Below are positions 25,390 to 33,872 of a DNA stretch of 64,000 nt, piece by piece. Source of the DNA: Mycolicibacterium diernhoferi (GTDB lineage: Bacteria > Actinomycetota > Actinomycetes > Mycobacteriales > Mycobacteriaceae); NCBI RefSeq assembly GCF_019456655.1, contig NZ_CP080332.1:1798001-1862000 (forward strand). Reading direction: 5' to 3'. Each line of letters opens with the position of its first letter. Within the stretch, counting starts at the first letter, position 1. The translations under genes and the position numbers were made by a program. The notes below the pieces were generated by a model. It made no database searches. It was not told the DNA's origin and saw only the letters and a list, made by a program, of their open reading frames with translations.

Positions 25390-26907
25390 TCACGCCGGTG
25401 GTGGGTCATCCCAACCTCGCAGCAGGAGCAGCGCGGCCAACCGCTGCGAGTTGGTCTGCAAACTGGTGCCGACGAGTTGGTCGATTTTCCTCAGGCGGTG
25501 TCGAACGGTGTTGGGATGCGTGTGAAGGATGACGGCAGCCTCTTTGATATCGCCGCCGCAATCGAGCCAGGCGCGCAACGTAGACGCCAGAGGTATTCTG
25601 CCACAGTGTTCTTCGCGAAGTATCTGCCGTAGCTCGTCGTGCTCGATAGATGCGACCGCCGCAGCGGCACGCCGCAAGACGACCGTGTCCCACACCTCGT
25701 CGTAGGTTCCGACAGAACGACCGAGAGCGCACACCGCGTGCAGTGCCTCAGTGGCCTCCAGTCGGGCTGCCGGCAGTGACTTGTTGTCCGATATGGTTCT
25801 GCTCGCGGCCATCCGGCCCGGTGCGGATGCGGCCCCGAGGCCGCGGAGCCACTCCCATCCGCCGGGCCCAGGTCGTTCCGGCACTATCGCGAAGGTCGCG
25901 CCGTCGAGATCTGCGAGTATCGGATCCGGCCAGGACCTCTTGCGGAAGAAGGTTTGCCAAAGTGCGACATCGTCGGCCGACGTTGCCCCAGACAGGCTCT
26001 GCAGTGCGACAACTCGTTTGGATTGCGAAGGCGGCTCCCACCCGCTGGACGAATCACCGGTGCTGCCACTCAGCGCCGCACGGACGCTTGCGAGGGTATG
26101 ACGTCCGGCCCTATCTCGGCTGGCGATGAGCTGAACCAAACTCACGGCCGCGGCAGTTCCGGTTGTTCTCAGCTGCATTTCCAACTGCGCGTCGAGCGTG
26201 CCGTCCCATATCGCCCAGATGGAGCCCACGGCTTGGCCACCCACACGTAGTGGAACGACGAGACGCTGAAGAAATCCGGGCTCGAGAGCAGGGACGATGA
26301 ACGGCCGTACGTCGTGGGTCAACCGCTTCAATACACCGGTGGCACGCAATCGCCCCAGCACGGCGGGAGGTACCGCGCGACGCATGATCGTAGAGGTCCG
26401 CGTGCTGTCGACACCGTCGGTTGTCGCCGAATAGGCAACTACTCGACTATGGGCGTCCTCGATGGTCACCGGTGCGCCGAGCGTGGCCGCAAGAGCGTCG
26501 GCGACCGCGAACAATTCTTGTTGCGCAGTCGATTCCGTCTTCAGCCCCGGCTCATCACGATCCATCAGACTGTGCACGAGCCAGACGAGGTGGGACCATT
26601 CGGCCTGCGGGGCAAGCTCGGCCAGGCTGATTCCCAGTTCTTGGCAGAGCGCACCCGTGGCCGCCGAGGCAACTTCGCGGACAACCACGACTCCAGCACC
26701 GGCGGATGCGGCAAGTGTCACCGCCTCCGCTTGCTGATCGGAGTTCGCCGCAGTCGGAGCCGCGATCAGCGATCCAGGCTTCGGTTGCGCCGAATCGCCA
26801 TGAAAGTGAACTGAAGACACCGAGGTGCGGCGGCCGTACGAAACCACCGAGACTACTCCCGCGGCCGTCAACTCACTGAGGTCTACGCCACCGGTCACGT
26901 CCTTCAT
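25390..26907 (-). CDS. PucR-like transcriptional regulator
   Basis: This protein of about 505 residues begins at ATG 26907 (MKDVTGGVDLSEL). It has an N-terminal sensor region, a middle GAF/GGDEF-like part (AVADALAATLGAPVTIEDAH onward) and a C-terminal HTH_30 helix-turn-helix reading AAVILHTHPNTVRHRLRKI. It is divergent from the FAD amino-acid dehydrogenase/RidA pair and most likely controls it. An inverted repeat lies between the starts. PucR relatives commonly sense nitrogenous metabolites; the ligand is not known. An earlier in-frame start at 26991 would overlap the neighbouring gene and is less likely. Confidence 0.87.
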   Translation of the reverse strand: MKDVTGGVDLSELTAAGVVSVVSYGRRTSVSSVHFHGDSAQPKPGSLIAAPTAANSDQQAEAVTLAASAGAGVVVVREVASAATGALCQELGISLAELAPQAEWSHLVWLVHSLMDRDEPGLKTESTAQQELFAVADALAATLGAPVTIEDAHSRVVAYSATTDGVDSTRTSTIMRRAVPPAVLGRLRATGVLKRLTHDVRPFIVPALEPGFLQRLVVPLRVGGQAVGSIWAIWDGTLDAQLEMQLRTTGTAAAVSLVQLIASRDRAGRHTLASVRAALSGSTGDSSSGWEPPSQSKRVVALQSLSGATSADDVALWQTFFRKRSWPDPILADLDGATFAIVPERPGPGGWEWLRGLGAASAPGRMAASRTISDNKSLPAARLEATEALHAVCALGRSVGTYDEVWDTVVLRRAAAAVASIEHDELRQILREEHCGRIPLASTLRAWLDCGGDIKEAAVILHTHPNTVRHRLRKIDQLVGTSLQTNSQRLAALLLLRGWDDPPPA

Positions 26908-26911
26908 TGTA

Positions 26912-26945
26912 CGAACAACATCGCTACCGGTTGAATCGTTGTTCG
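26912..26945. promoter_or_regulatory. Candidate PucR operator (spaced inverted repeat)
   Basis: CGAACAAC (26912-26919) and GTTGTTCG (26938-26945) form a perfect 8-bp inverted repeat with an 18-base spacer. It lies immediately upstream of the PucR start and about 45 bases before the dehydrogenase start. Confidence 0.5.
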
Positions 26946-26989
26946 GCTCGGACAGCGATCCAGAGATGGTCGGGCTGCACCATGGATTC

Positions 26990-28231
26990 ATGAATGGTCG
27001 ACAGTTCGGACATCAACAGCGGGTGGCTGTCATCGGCGCGGGCATGGTGGGTCTTTGCACCGCCTGGTACCTGCAGGAACGTGGCGTCGAGGTGACGGTG
27101 ATCGATGCCGACGGTGTGGCGGCAGGGTCGAGTTGGGGCAACGCCGGGTGGCTGACGCCCAGTATCGCGACTCCGCTACCTGAGCCCGCGGTTCTCAAAT
27201 ACGGCGTGCGTGCGTTGGTGAGTCATGCCTCGCCCGTTTATGTTCCGCCGTCTGCCAATCCGCGTCTGATCCGCTTTCTTCTGCAATTCGTGCGTAACAG
27301 CACCGCGTCACGGTGGCACAAGGCGATGCAGGCATTGATCCCGCTCAACAGGGACGCACTGGCCGCATTCGACGAGATGGAAGTCGATTCGGCGGAGAAG
27401 TCCGCGCCCGCCGCACCGTTCATCGCGGCATACCGCACCACCGCGGACCGGAAAACGCTCCTCGATGAGTTCGACGAGATCCGGGCCGCGGGCCAGCACG
27501 TGAACTTCGAGATCCTCGATGGTGATACCGCCCGGGCCGAGGAGCCTGCGTTGTCGTCAGAAGTGAACGCGGCGATCAAGATCCTCGACGAGCGTTTCCT
27601 CAATCCCGCCGCATACGTGCATGCTCTCGCCGATCAGGTCCGCGCGCGTGGCGCACGGATCGTGACCGGGCGGACGGTCGACGAAATCCGGGATACCGGG
27701 ACGGCCGTTGTGGTCGCGGGCGAGCAGTTCGACGCCGTGGTGGCCGCGACCGGAGCACGGTTGAACACCTTGCTGCGGCCGTTTGGGGTGAAGCGGTTGG
27801 TACAAGCGGGCCGGGGATACAGTTTTACCGTCAAGGTGGACCATCTCCCGAAGGGGCCGGTGTACTTCCCGACACAGCGTGTGGCCTGTACACCGGTGGG
27901 TGACCGGCTGCGCATCGCCGGAATGATGGAGTTCCGCGATGTGGACGCGCCGATGGATCCCCGGCGTATTCACGTGTTGCGCAACGCGGCCGGCGAACTG
28001 TTGAACGGAGCGCACCTCGACGTTCGCGAGGATGAGTGGGTAGGGGCGCGTCCATGTACGGCCGACGGTCTGCCGCTCATCGGCGGCACATCGAGTCCCC
28101 GTGTCTTCGCCGCCGGTGGACACGGAATGTGGGGGATCACCCTCGGCCCCGTGACCGGAAAGTTGATCGCCGAGATGATCACCACGGGCCGGACACCCGA
28201 GGCCCTTCGCGCAGTAGATCCGCTCCGTTGA
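26990..28231 (+). CDS. FAD-dependent D-amino-acid dehydrogenase-like oxidoreductase (DadA family)
   Basis: This 413-residue DAO-fold flavoprotein opens with RVAVIGAGMVGLCTAWYLQE, an FAD Rossmann motif. It carries the DadA-type segment DGVAAGSSWGNAGWLTPS and ends with ADGLPLIGGTSSPRVFAAGG and HGMWGITLGPVTGKLIAEM. DadA enzymes oxidise D-amino acids to 2-imino/keto acids. A RidA gene, whose product hydrolyses reactive imines, follows after 14 bases, supporting an amine-oxidising role. ATG 26990 was preferred because homology begins there, although its ribosome-binding site is poor; ATG 26966 is possible. It is controlled presumably by the divergent PucR gene. Confidence 0.88.
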   Translation: MNGRQFGHQQRVAVIGAGMVGLCTAWYLQERGVEVTVIDADGVAAGSSWGNAGWLTPSIATPLPEPAVLKYGVRALVSHASPVYVPPSANPRLIRFLLQFVRNSTASRWHKAMQALIPLNRDALAAFDEMEVDSAEKSAPAAPFIAAYRTTADRKTLLDEFDEIRAAGQHVNFEILDGDTARAEEPALSSEVNAAIKILDERFLNPAAYVHALADQVRARGARIVTGRTVDEIRDTGTAVVVAGEQFDAVVAATGARLNTLLRPFGVKRLVQAGRGYSFTVKVDHLPKGPVYFPTQRVACTPVGDRLRIAGMMEFRDVDAPMDPRRIHVLRNAAGELLNGAHLDVREDEWVGARPCTADGLPLIGGTSSPRVFAAGGHGMWGITLGPVTGKLIAEMITTGRTPEALRAVDPLR

Positions 28232-28245
28232 CGAGAGAGAAGACC

Positions 28246-28632
28246 ATGACCGAACTCACCCGTATCGCCTCTGCAAATGCGCCTGCCGCAATCGGTCCGT
28301 ATGTGCAGGCAGTTGCCCATGCCGGACTGCTCTACTGTTCGGGAGCGTTACCTATCGATCCGGGCACGGGATCGATCGACGTGACCGACCCGGCGGACCA
28401 GGCGCGGCAATGCCTGACAAACTTGACCGCGGTGTGCGCCGAAGCCGGGACTGCGTTGAAGCGCGCCGTGCGCACCACGATCTACACCACCGACCTGAGC
28501 GCTTTCGGGGCTATCAACACCGTCTACGCGGAGTTCTTCGACGGAGAGGTCCCTGCCCGCACCACGATTCAAGTCGCGGCACTGCCGATGGGCGCAACTG
28601 TCGAGATCGACGCGATTGTCGCTTTGGCCTGA
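28246..28632 (+). CDS. RidA/YjgF family enamine/imine deaminase
   Basis: This 128-residue protein has the full RidA signature: AIGPYVQAV near the N-terminus, YCSGALPIDPGTG, the arginine in VRTTIYTTDLSAF, and ARTTIQVAALPMGATVEIDAI at the C-terminus. The carboxylate-binding Arg and terminal Glu of active RidA proteins are present. RidA speeds hydrolysis of 2-aminoacrylate and other imines to keto acids and ammonia. It is in an operon with the DadA-like gene just upstream. Confidence 0.93.
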   Translation: MTELTRIASANAPAAIGPYVQAVAHAGLLYCSGALPIDPGTGSIDVTDPADQARQCLTNLTAVCAEAGTALKRAVRTTIYTTDLSAFGAINTVYAEFFDGEVPARTTIQVAALPMGATVEIDAIVALA

Positions 28633-28659
28633 CTTTCGGCAAGGAGACCGGTACGCAGA

Positions 28660-28717
28660 GTATCCACCCGGATGACATCCACCCGGGTGGATACTCGTCC
28701 TCAATCCTCCTTGAGGA
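28660..28717. terminator. Tandem hairpins after ridA-like gene
   Basis: An 11-bp perfect stem (28660-28670 with 28684-28694, GTATCCACCCG/CGGGTGGATAC) is followed by a second, 7-bp stem (28698-28704 with 28711-28717). ATCCACCC is also repeated directly at 28662 and 28677. They lie between the RidA gene and a convergent small gene and probably terminate one or both. Confidence 0.6.
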
Positions 28718-28726
28718 TGGGCTGAT

Positions 28727-29014
28727 TCACCGCGGGGGAGCCTTCTTTACCCGTGCGAGAAGTGGCGCGTACTCAGGCTCGCGACCGTAGATCCGCGACC
28801 AGATGTGCAGTCGTTCCAGGCTCATCGCGGGCAGGCGGTGTTGGTTCTGCACCACGATATGCAGGATTCGGTGGATGGCGGACAGGAAATCACCGCAGCC
28901 CAGGTCCACGAACACCGCTGTGCGGTCTTCGTGACTCAGTCGGGCGCCGACTCGGTCGGCCAACTCCCAAGCCAGTTGGCTTTCGGTCACCTTGGTCATG
29001 CTGGCACTCGCCAT
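28727..29014 (-). CDS. Small conserved hypothetical protein
   Basis: A 95-residue frame starts at ATG 29014, or at ATG 28999 for 90 residues. It contains no domain I recognise. Its composition is protein-like, with an alternating hydrophobic helix-rich pattern (ESQLAWELADRVGARL, then DFLSAIHRILHIVVQN). It lies 16 bases downstream of pdxS on the same strand, so it may be co-transcribed with it, in the place where pdxT or another gene is often found. No function is proposed. Confidence 0.6.
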   Translation of the reverse strand: MASASMTKVTESQLAWELADRVGARLSHEDRTAVFVDLGCGDFLSAIHRILHIVVQNQHRLPAMSLERLHIWSRIYGREPEYAPLLARVKKAPPR

Positions 29015-29030
29015 ATCCGTGACGCTTTGT

Positions 29031-29933
29031 CTACCAGCCGCGTTCGGCCAGGCGGTGCGGTGCCGCGATGTCCTCGACGTTGATGCCGACCATCGCCTCA
29101 CCGAGTCCGCGCGACACCTTGGCCAGCACGTCGGGATCGTCGTAGCAGGTGGTGGCCTTCACGATCGCCGCGGCACGCGCCGCCGGATCGCCGGACTTGA
29201 AGATGCCCGACCCGACGAACACACCCTCGGCGCCGAGTTGCATCATCATCGCCGCATCGGCCGGGGTCGCGATGCCGCCGGCGGTGAACAGCGTGACCGG
29301 CAGCTTGCCGGCCCGGGCCACCTCGGCCACCAACTCGTACGAGGCCTGCAGTTCCTTGGCGGCGACGAACAACTCGTCCTCGCTCAGCGAGGTCAGCCGA
29401 CGGATCTCCGCACCGATCTGGCGCATGTGCGTGGTCGCGTTCGACACGTCCCCGGTGCCGGCCTCACCCTTGGAACGGATCATCGCCGCGCCCTCGGTGA
29501 TCCGGCGCAGCGCCTCGCCCAGGTTGGTCGCACCGCACACGAACGGCACGGTGAAGCGCCACTTGTCGATGTGGTTGGTGTAGTCGGCCGGGGTCAGCAC
29601 CTCGGACTCGTCGATGTAATCCACCCCGAGGGACTGCAGGATCTGCGCCTCGACGAAGTGCCCGATACGGACCTTGGCCATCACCGGAATGGTGACCGCG
29701 GCGATGATGCCGTCGATCATGTCCGGATCGCTCATCCGCGACACCCCGCCCTGGGCGCGGATGTCGGCGGGTACCCGCTCCAGCGCCATCACCGCGACCG
29801 CACCGGCGGCCTCGGCGATCCGGGCCTGCTCGGGGGTGACGACATCCATGATGACGCCGCCCTTGAGCATTTCGGCCATACCGCGCTTCACCCGCGCCGT
29901 ACCGGTCTGCACATCTCCCGAATCTGGCGACAT
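29031..29933 (-). CDS. pdxS: Pyridoxal 5'-phosphate synthase, synthase subunit PdxS
   Basis: The 300-residue protein matches mycobacterial PdxS in length and sequence. The strand-order motifs are [51 protein letters not shown] (with the lysine that binds the sugar intermediate), [11 protein letters not shown] (with the second lysine), and [15 protein letters not shown]. PdxS builds PLP from ribose-5-phosphate, glyceraldehyde-3-phosphate and ammonia, the ammonia coming from the glutaminase PdxT. No pdxT is visible in this window. ATG 29933 was chosen over a longer frame because the family starts here. Confidence 0.97.
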   Translation of the reverse strand: MSPDSGDVQTGTARVKRGMAEMLKGGVIMDVVTPEQARIAEAAGAVAVMALERVPADIRAQGGVSRMSDPDMIDGIIAAVTIPVMAKVRIGHFVEAQILQSLGVDYIDESEVLTPADYTNHIDKWRFTVPFVCGATNLGEALRRITEGAAMIRSKGEAGTGDVSNATTHMRQIGAEIRRLTSLSEDELFVAAKELQASYELVAEVARAGKLPVTLFTAGGIATPADAAMMMQLGAEGVFVGSGIFKSGDPAARAAAIVKATTCYDDPDVLAKVSRGLGEAMVGINVEDIAAPHRLAERGW

Positions 29934-30153
29934 GACGTAAGTGTGTCCAAGGGCTCGTCGGGAATCGAAGGGCTGACTGTCGACTATTTTCCGGACGTCT
30001 CTGACATGTTGTCCACTGTCTGCCGGTGGGTCGCTGCCCGGTTCGGATCGAATCGCCGTCATTCCGCTCGGAATTCTGGGTTTCCGCTGGTCGGGTGGGC
30101 GGCCTATTCGAACGGACGGCGGAACCGGCAGCAGGTGATCACCGGCCGGCCGG

Positions 30154-30513
30154 TCAGTGCGCCGTCAGAATCGCCGCCAGTACGGCGGCCTCACTGATCT
30201 CGGGACGCTTGGTGGCCGTGAGGAGGGTGAGTGTTCCCTCGGCGGCCAGGTCCTTCAGATGGGACAGGGCGGCGGCAGGCTGCGGATCATCCAGCTCGGC
30301 GGTGTACCGCCGGCTGAATTCCTCGTACAGGTCGGGGTCATGGTGATACCAGGTGCGCAGCTCGGGTGAGGGTGCGACCTGCTTGCACCACTCATCGAGG
30401 TGCGCCCGGCTCCTGCTCACGCCCCGAGGCCACAATCGGTCCACCAGAACCCGGGCGCCGTCGTCGGGCAGTGGGTCGTCGTAGATGCGGCGCACCTGTA
30501 CTCGATCTCTCAT
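30154..30513 (-). CDS. DUF488 family protein (YeaO-like)
   Basis: This 119-residue protein is typical of DUF488: [27 protein letters not shown] at the N-terminus, [19 protein letters not shown] in the middle and [15 protein letters not shown] at the C-terminus. Its biochemical role is not established in the family. It stands alone, with 220 bases to pdxS on one side and 76 to the HAD gene on the other. Confidence 0.88.
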   Translation of the reverse strand: MRDRVQVRRIYDDPLPDDGARVLVDRLWPRGVSRSRAHLDEWCKQVAPSPELRTWYHHDPDLYEEFSRRYTAELDDPQPAAALSHLKDLAAEGTLTLLTATKRPEISEAAVLAAILTAH

Positions 30514-30589
30514 CGCACCCTCGAAGGTCGGCCGGCGAGTCCGTGACGGCAGCTTAGTTCGACACCCCTTCCATCCGCCGCGTTGATGC

Positions 30590-31276
30590 TCAGCGCAGAT
30601 CGATCAGGCGCTGCACCGGGCTCTCGGTCAGGTGCGAGCCCAGGTCGAGGACGTTGTCGAACACGGCGGCGGCGCCGGCCTCCTCTAACTCGCCGCGGGA
30701 GACGCCGCCGCTGAGCACGCCGATACACGTCACCCCGGCGGCCACGCAGGCCCGGGCGTCCCACACCGCATCGCCGACGAACACGGCACGCTTCGGACCG
30801 ACTCCGGCTCTGTCCAAAGCAATCTCGACGATGTCGGGTTCGGGCTTGGCGGTCTCCACATCCTCTGCCGAGGTGACCACCGAGATCAGGTCGTCACGGT
30901 TGAGCACTTCACGCAGCATTGCCAACTCATCCTCCGGCGCGGAGGTCGCCAGCACGACCTGCAGGCCCAGCGCCTCGATACGCTCCAGGATCTCCCGCCC
31001 GCCCGGCAACGGAGACAACAACGAGGAGGTCTCCTCGTAGTGCCGGCTGTGCAGCTCCTTGAGCTGTTTGCGGACGTCGTCGTCCACATCGGCAGCCAAC
31101 GTATCGAGGAGCTTTCCGCCGTCCATGCCGATCGACCGGTGAATCTGCCAACTCTGCACCGGGATTCGCAGCTCGCTGAACGCGCGGTGCCACGCGTGCA
31201 CGTGCAGATAGTTCGAGTCGACCAGGGTTCCGTCGACGTCGAACAGCACGGCAGGGGGACGCTCGCTTCCGGACAC
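30590..31276 (-). CDS. HAD-superfamily phosphatase
   Basis: The 228-residue protein has HAD motif I FDVDGTLVDS (nucleophile Asp and acid/base Asp), a helical cap, motif II LATSAP, motif III lysine in AKPEPDIVEIAL, and motif IV VGDAVWDARAC. This is the phosphoglycolate-phosphatase/beta-phosphoglucomutase-like subgroup. GTG 31276 is the likely start, directly before SGSERPPAVLFDVDG. The substrate is not identifiable. It is divergent from the thioredoxin-reductase-like gene, with 89 bases between. Confidence 0.9.
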   Translation of the reverse strand: MSGSERPPAVLFDVDGTLVDSNYLHVHAWHRAFSELRIPVQSWQIHRSIGMDGGKLLDTLAADVDDDVRKQLKELHSRHYEETSSLLSPLPGGREILERIEALGLQVVLATSAPEDELAMLREVLNRDDLISVVTSAEDVETAKPEPDIVEIALDRAGVGPKRAVFVGDAVWDARACVAAGVTCIGVLSGGVSRGELEEAGAAAVFDNVLDLGSHLTESPVQRLIDLR

Positions 31277-31365
31277 GGCTTCAAAATGCCCGCTCGGCGC
31301 CCTGCCAAACCTGCTGCTTTCGTAGTCGACGTTTGAGGCGCCGCACCCGGGCAATCCAAGCGCTC

Positions 31366-32295
31366 GTGAGTGAGTGGGAATGTGTGATCGTCGGCGGCGG
31401 CGCCGCCGGACTCAGCGCTGCCCTGGTTCTCGGCCGGGCCCGCCGCCGGACGCTGGTGGTCGACGCCGACCGGCAGAGCAACCGTGCCGCCCAGACCATG
31501 GGGGGTGTCCTCGGTTTCGACCGGCGGCCGCCGGCCGAGCTGTACACCAAGGGGCGGGAGGAACTGGCCGCCTATCCGACCGTCCGCTACCGGAACACCG
31601 AGGTGCGCCGCGGGATGCCGGTCGACGGTGGGTACGCGCTCGATCTCGACGACGGGCAGACGGTCTACGGCCGCCGTGTCCTGCTCGCGACCGGAATGGA
31701 TTACACGCCGCCGGACTTGCCGGGCGTGGCGGAGTTGTGGGGCGCATCGGTGTTCCAGTGCCCGTTCTGCCACGGCTGGGAGATGCGGGACAAACGTCTG
31801 GCCGCGCTGGCCTCGGGGGCGGAGGGCGTCCACGCGGCGCTGATGTTGCGCGGCTGGAGCGACGACGTCGTGCTGCTCACCGACGGCCCGGCGGACCTGG
31901 ATCCCGCTGGTCTGCAGCTGTTGGCCCGGGCGAAGGTGCCGGTCGAGCAACGCCGGGTCGCCGAACTGCACCACTGCGGCGGCACGTTGTCGGCGATCGG
32001 ATTCACCGACGGTGACCGGCTGGAACGCGACGGTCTGCTGGTGGAGGCGCCCTTGCGGCAGCGCTCCCCGCTGGCCGAGCAGCTGGGCGCTGCATGCACA
32101 CCCAACCCGGACGCCGGCGTGCTGGCCATCGACGCGCTGCACCGCACCGAGGTCCCCCACGTATTCGCCGCCGGCGACCTGTGCGCCGAACAACCCCACC
32201 TCGCCGGGGCGATCGCGGCGGGCTCGCAGACCGCGATGATCGTCGTGCAGAGCCTGTTGGCCGACGAATTCGGCTTGCCGTACCCGCCCGACTGA
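31366..32295 (+). CDS. Thioredoxin reductase-like FAD/NAD(P) oxidoreductase
   Basis: The 309-residue flavoprotein starts at GTG 31366. It has an FAD motif VIVGGGAAGLSAAL, the disulfide-type motif CPFCHGWE near residue 130, and the terminal FAD segment VFAAGDLCAEQPHLAGAIAAGSQTA. It resembles the short thioredoxin-reductase-like proteins of actinobacteria, which are often of unknown partner. The second Rossmann region (ALASGAEGVHAALML) has lost the canonical glycines, so NAD(P) use is uncertain. No thioredoxin gene is adjacent. Confidence 0.85.
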   Translation: MSEWECVIVGGGAAGLSAALVLGRARRRTLVVDADRQSNRAAQTMGGVLGFDRRPPAELYTKGREELAAYPTVRYRNTEVRRGMPVDGGYALDLDDGQTVYGRRVLLATGMDYTPPDLPGVAELWGASVFQCPFCHGWEMRDKRLAALASGAEGVHAALMLRGWSDDVVLLTDGPADLDPAGLQLLARAKVPVEQRRVAELHHCGGTLSAIGFTDGDRLERDGLLVEAPLRQRSPLAEQLGAACTPNPDAGVLAIDALHRTEVPHVFAAGDLCAEQPHLAGAIAAGSQTAMIVVQSLLADEFGLPYPPD

Positions 32296-32370
32296 CGACC
32301 GCACACATCAGCGAGGACAATCACACCCAAGACGTAGGTCATGGTCATCACCGCGCTGGGAGGTGGACCG

Positions 32371-33819
32371 ATGGACTGGCTCGCGGCAACGGAGTCATGG
32401 TGGGGTAGATTCGCCCTCACCCGAGGGATCGCCGCCATCTACCTGGTCGCCTTCCTGTGCGCGGCCCTGCAGTTCCGCGGCCTGCTCGGCAGCAACGGCA
32501 TGACCCCGATCCCGAAGTTCCTGGCCCGCAGCTCCTTTCGTGCCAAGCCCAGCATCTTTCACTGGCACTACACGGACCGCTTCTTCGCCGCCGTGTGCTG
32601 GGCCGGGGCCGCGGTGTCGGCGGCACTGGTCCTCGGACTGGGCGACGCCGTGCCGCTGTGGGCGGCGATGCTGCTGTGGTTCGGGCTGTGGGTCGCCTAT
32701 CTGTCCATCGTCAACGTCGGGCAGTGCTGGTACTCCTTCGGTTGGGAGTCACTGCTGCTGGAGGCCGGCTTCCTCGCGGTGTTCCTCGGCAACGACGAGA
32801 CCGCACCCCCGCTGCTGGTGCTGTTGCTCGCCCGCTGGCTGCTGTTCCGTCTCGAGTTCGGCGCCGGGCTGATCAAGATCCGCGGCGATCGCTGCTGGCG
32901 CGACCTGACCTGCCTGTACTACCACCACGAGACCCAGCCGATGCCCGGGCCGCTGAGCTGGTTCTTCCACCGGTTGCCCAAACCCCTGCACCGCGTCGAG
33001 GTGCTCGGCAACCACATCACCCAGCTGATCGTCCCGTTCGGACTGTTCGCGCCGCAGCCGGTGGCCGGCATCGCGGCCACCATCATGATCGTGACGCAGC
33101 TGTGGCTGGTGGCCTCCGGTAACTTCGCCTGGCTCAACTGGCTGACCATCGTCCTGGCCTGCAGCGTTCTCGACGACACCATGTTCGCCGCGGTGCTGGG
33201 CGTGACGACCCCCGCGGACGCGCCGACCTCGGTGCCCACCTGGTTCGGGGTCCTCGTCCTCGGGTTCACCGCGCTGGTCCTGGTGCTGAGCTGGCGGCCC
33301 GCCCTCAACCTGTTCTCCCCGCACCAGCGGATGAACAGCACCTTCGATCCGCTGCACCTGGTCAACGCCTACGGCGCGTTCGGCAGCGTCGGCAAGACCC
33401 GCTACGAGGTGGTGATCGAAGGCACCGCCGACACGGTCATCTCGCCGCACACCGAATGGCGCGAATACGGATTCAAGGGCAAGCCCGGGGACCCCGCCCG
33501 GATGCCGCGGCAGTGGGCTCCCTATCACCTGCGCCTGGATTGGCTGATGTGGTTCGCGGCGCTGTCCTCGTCCTACGCCCGGCCCTGGATCGGCCAGCTG
33601 CTGAAGGGGTTGCTCTCGAACAACCGCGACATCGTGAAACTGTTGGGCCACAACCCGTTTCCCGATCAACCACCCACCCACGTGCGGGCGCTCCTGTACG
33701 AGTACCGGTTCACCACCGGGAAAGAACTGCTGGGCGACCGGGCGTGGTGGCACCGCGAACTCATCGGTGACTACCTGCCACCCGTCGACGCCGACCGGGT
33801 CCGCAGGTTCGTGTCCTGA
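32371..33819 (+). CDS. Lipase maturation factor (LMF)-family membrane protein
   Basis: This 482-residue protein starts at ATG 32371 behind a strong GGGAGGTGG ribosome-binding site. It has several N-terminal membrane segments (about 10-280) and a soluble C-terminal domain. Landmarks match lipase maturation factors: NVGQCWYSFGWESLLLEAGF, FRLEFGAGLIKIRGDRCWRDLTCLYYHHETQPMP-type sequence, NAYGAFGSVGKTRYEVVIEG, and WREYGFKGKPGDP with PYHLRLDWLMWFAAL. The vertebrate homologue helps fold lipases in the ER. The bacterial role is not known and is presumed to be in envelope protein or lipid handling. The YihY gene follows 53 bases later. Confidence 0.88.
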   Translation: MDWLAATESWWGRFALTRGIAAIYLVAFLCAALQFRGLLGSNGMTPIPKFLARSSFRAKPSIFHWHYTDRFFAAVCWAGAAVSAALVLGLGDAVPLWAAMLLWFGLWVAYLSIVNVGQCWYSFGWESLLLEAGFLAVFLGNDETAPPLLVLLLARWLLFRLEFGAGLIKIRGDRCWRDLTCLYYHHETQPMPGPLSWFFHRLPKPLHRVEVLGNHITQLIVPFGLFAPQPVAGIAATIMIVTQLWLVASGNFAWLNWLTIVLACSVLDDTMFAAVLGVTTPADAPTSVPTWFGVLVLGFTALVLVLSWRPALNLFSPHQRMNSTFDPLHLVNAYGAFGSVGKTRYEVVIEGTADTVISPHTEWREYGFKGKPGDPARMPRQWAPYHLRLDWLMWFAALSSSYARPWIGQLLKGLLSNNRDIVKLLGHNPFPDQPPTHVRALLYEYRFTTGKELLGDRAWWHRELIGDYLPPVDADRVRRFVS

Positions 33820-33872
33820 CAGCTGTGGGTATCCCGTGCCCGCGGCAGGGCCGCTGAGGGCGGGAGGAAGCG

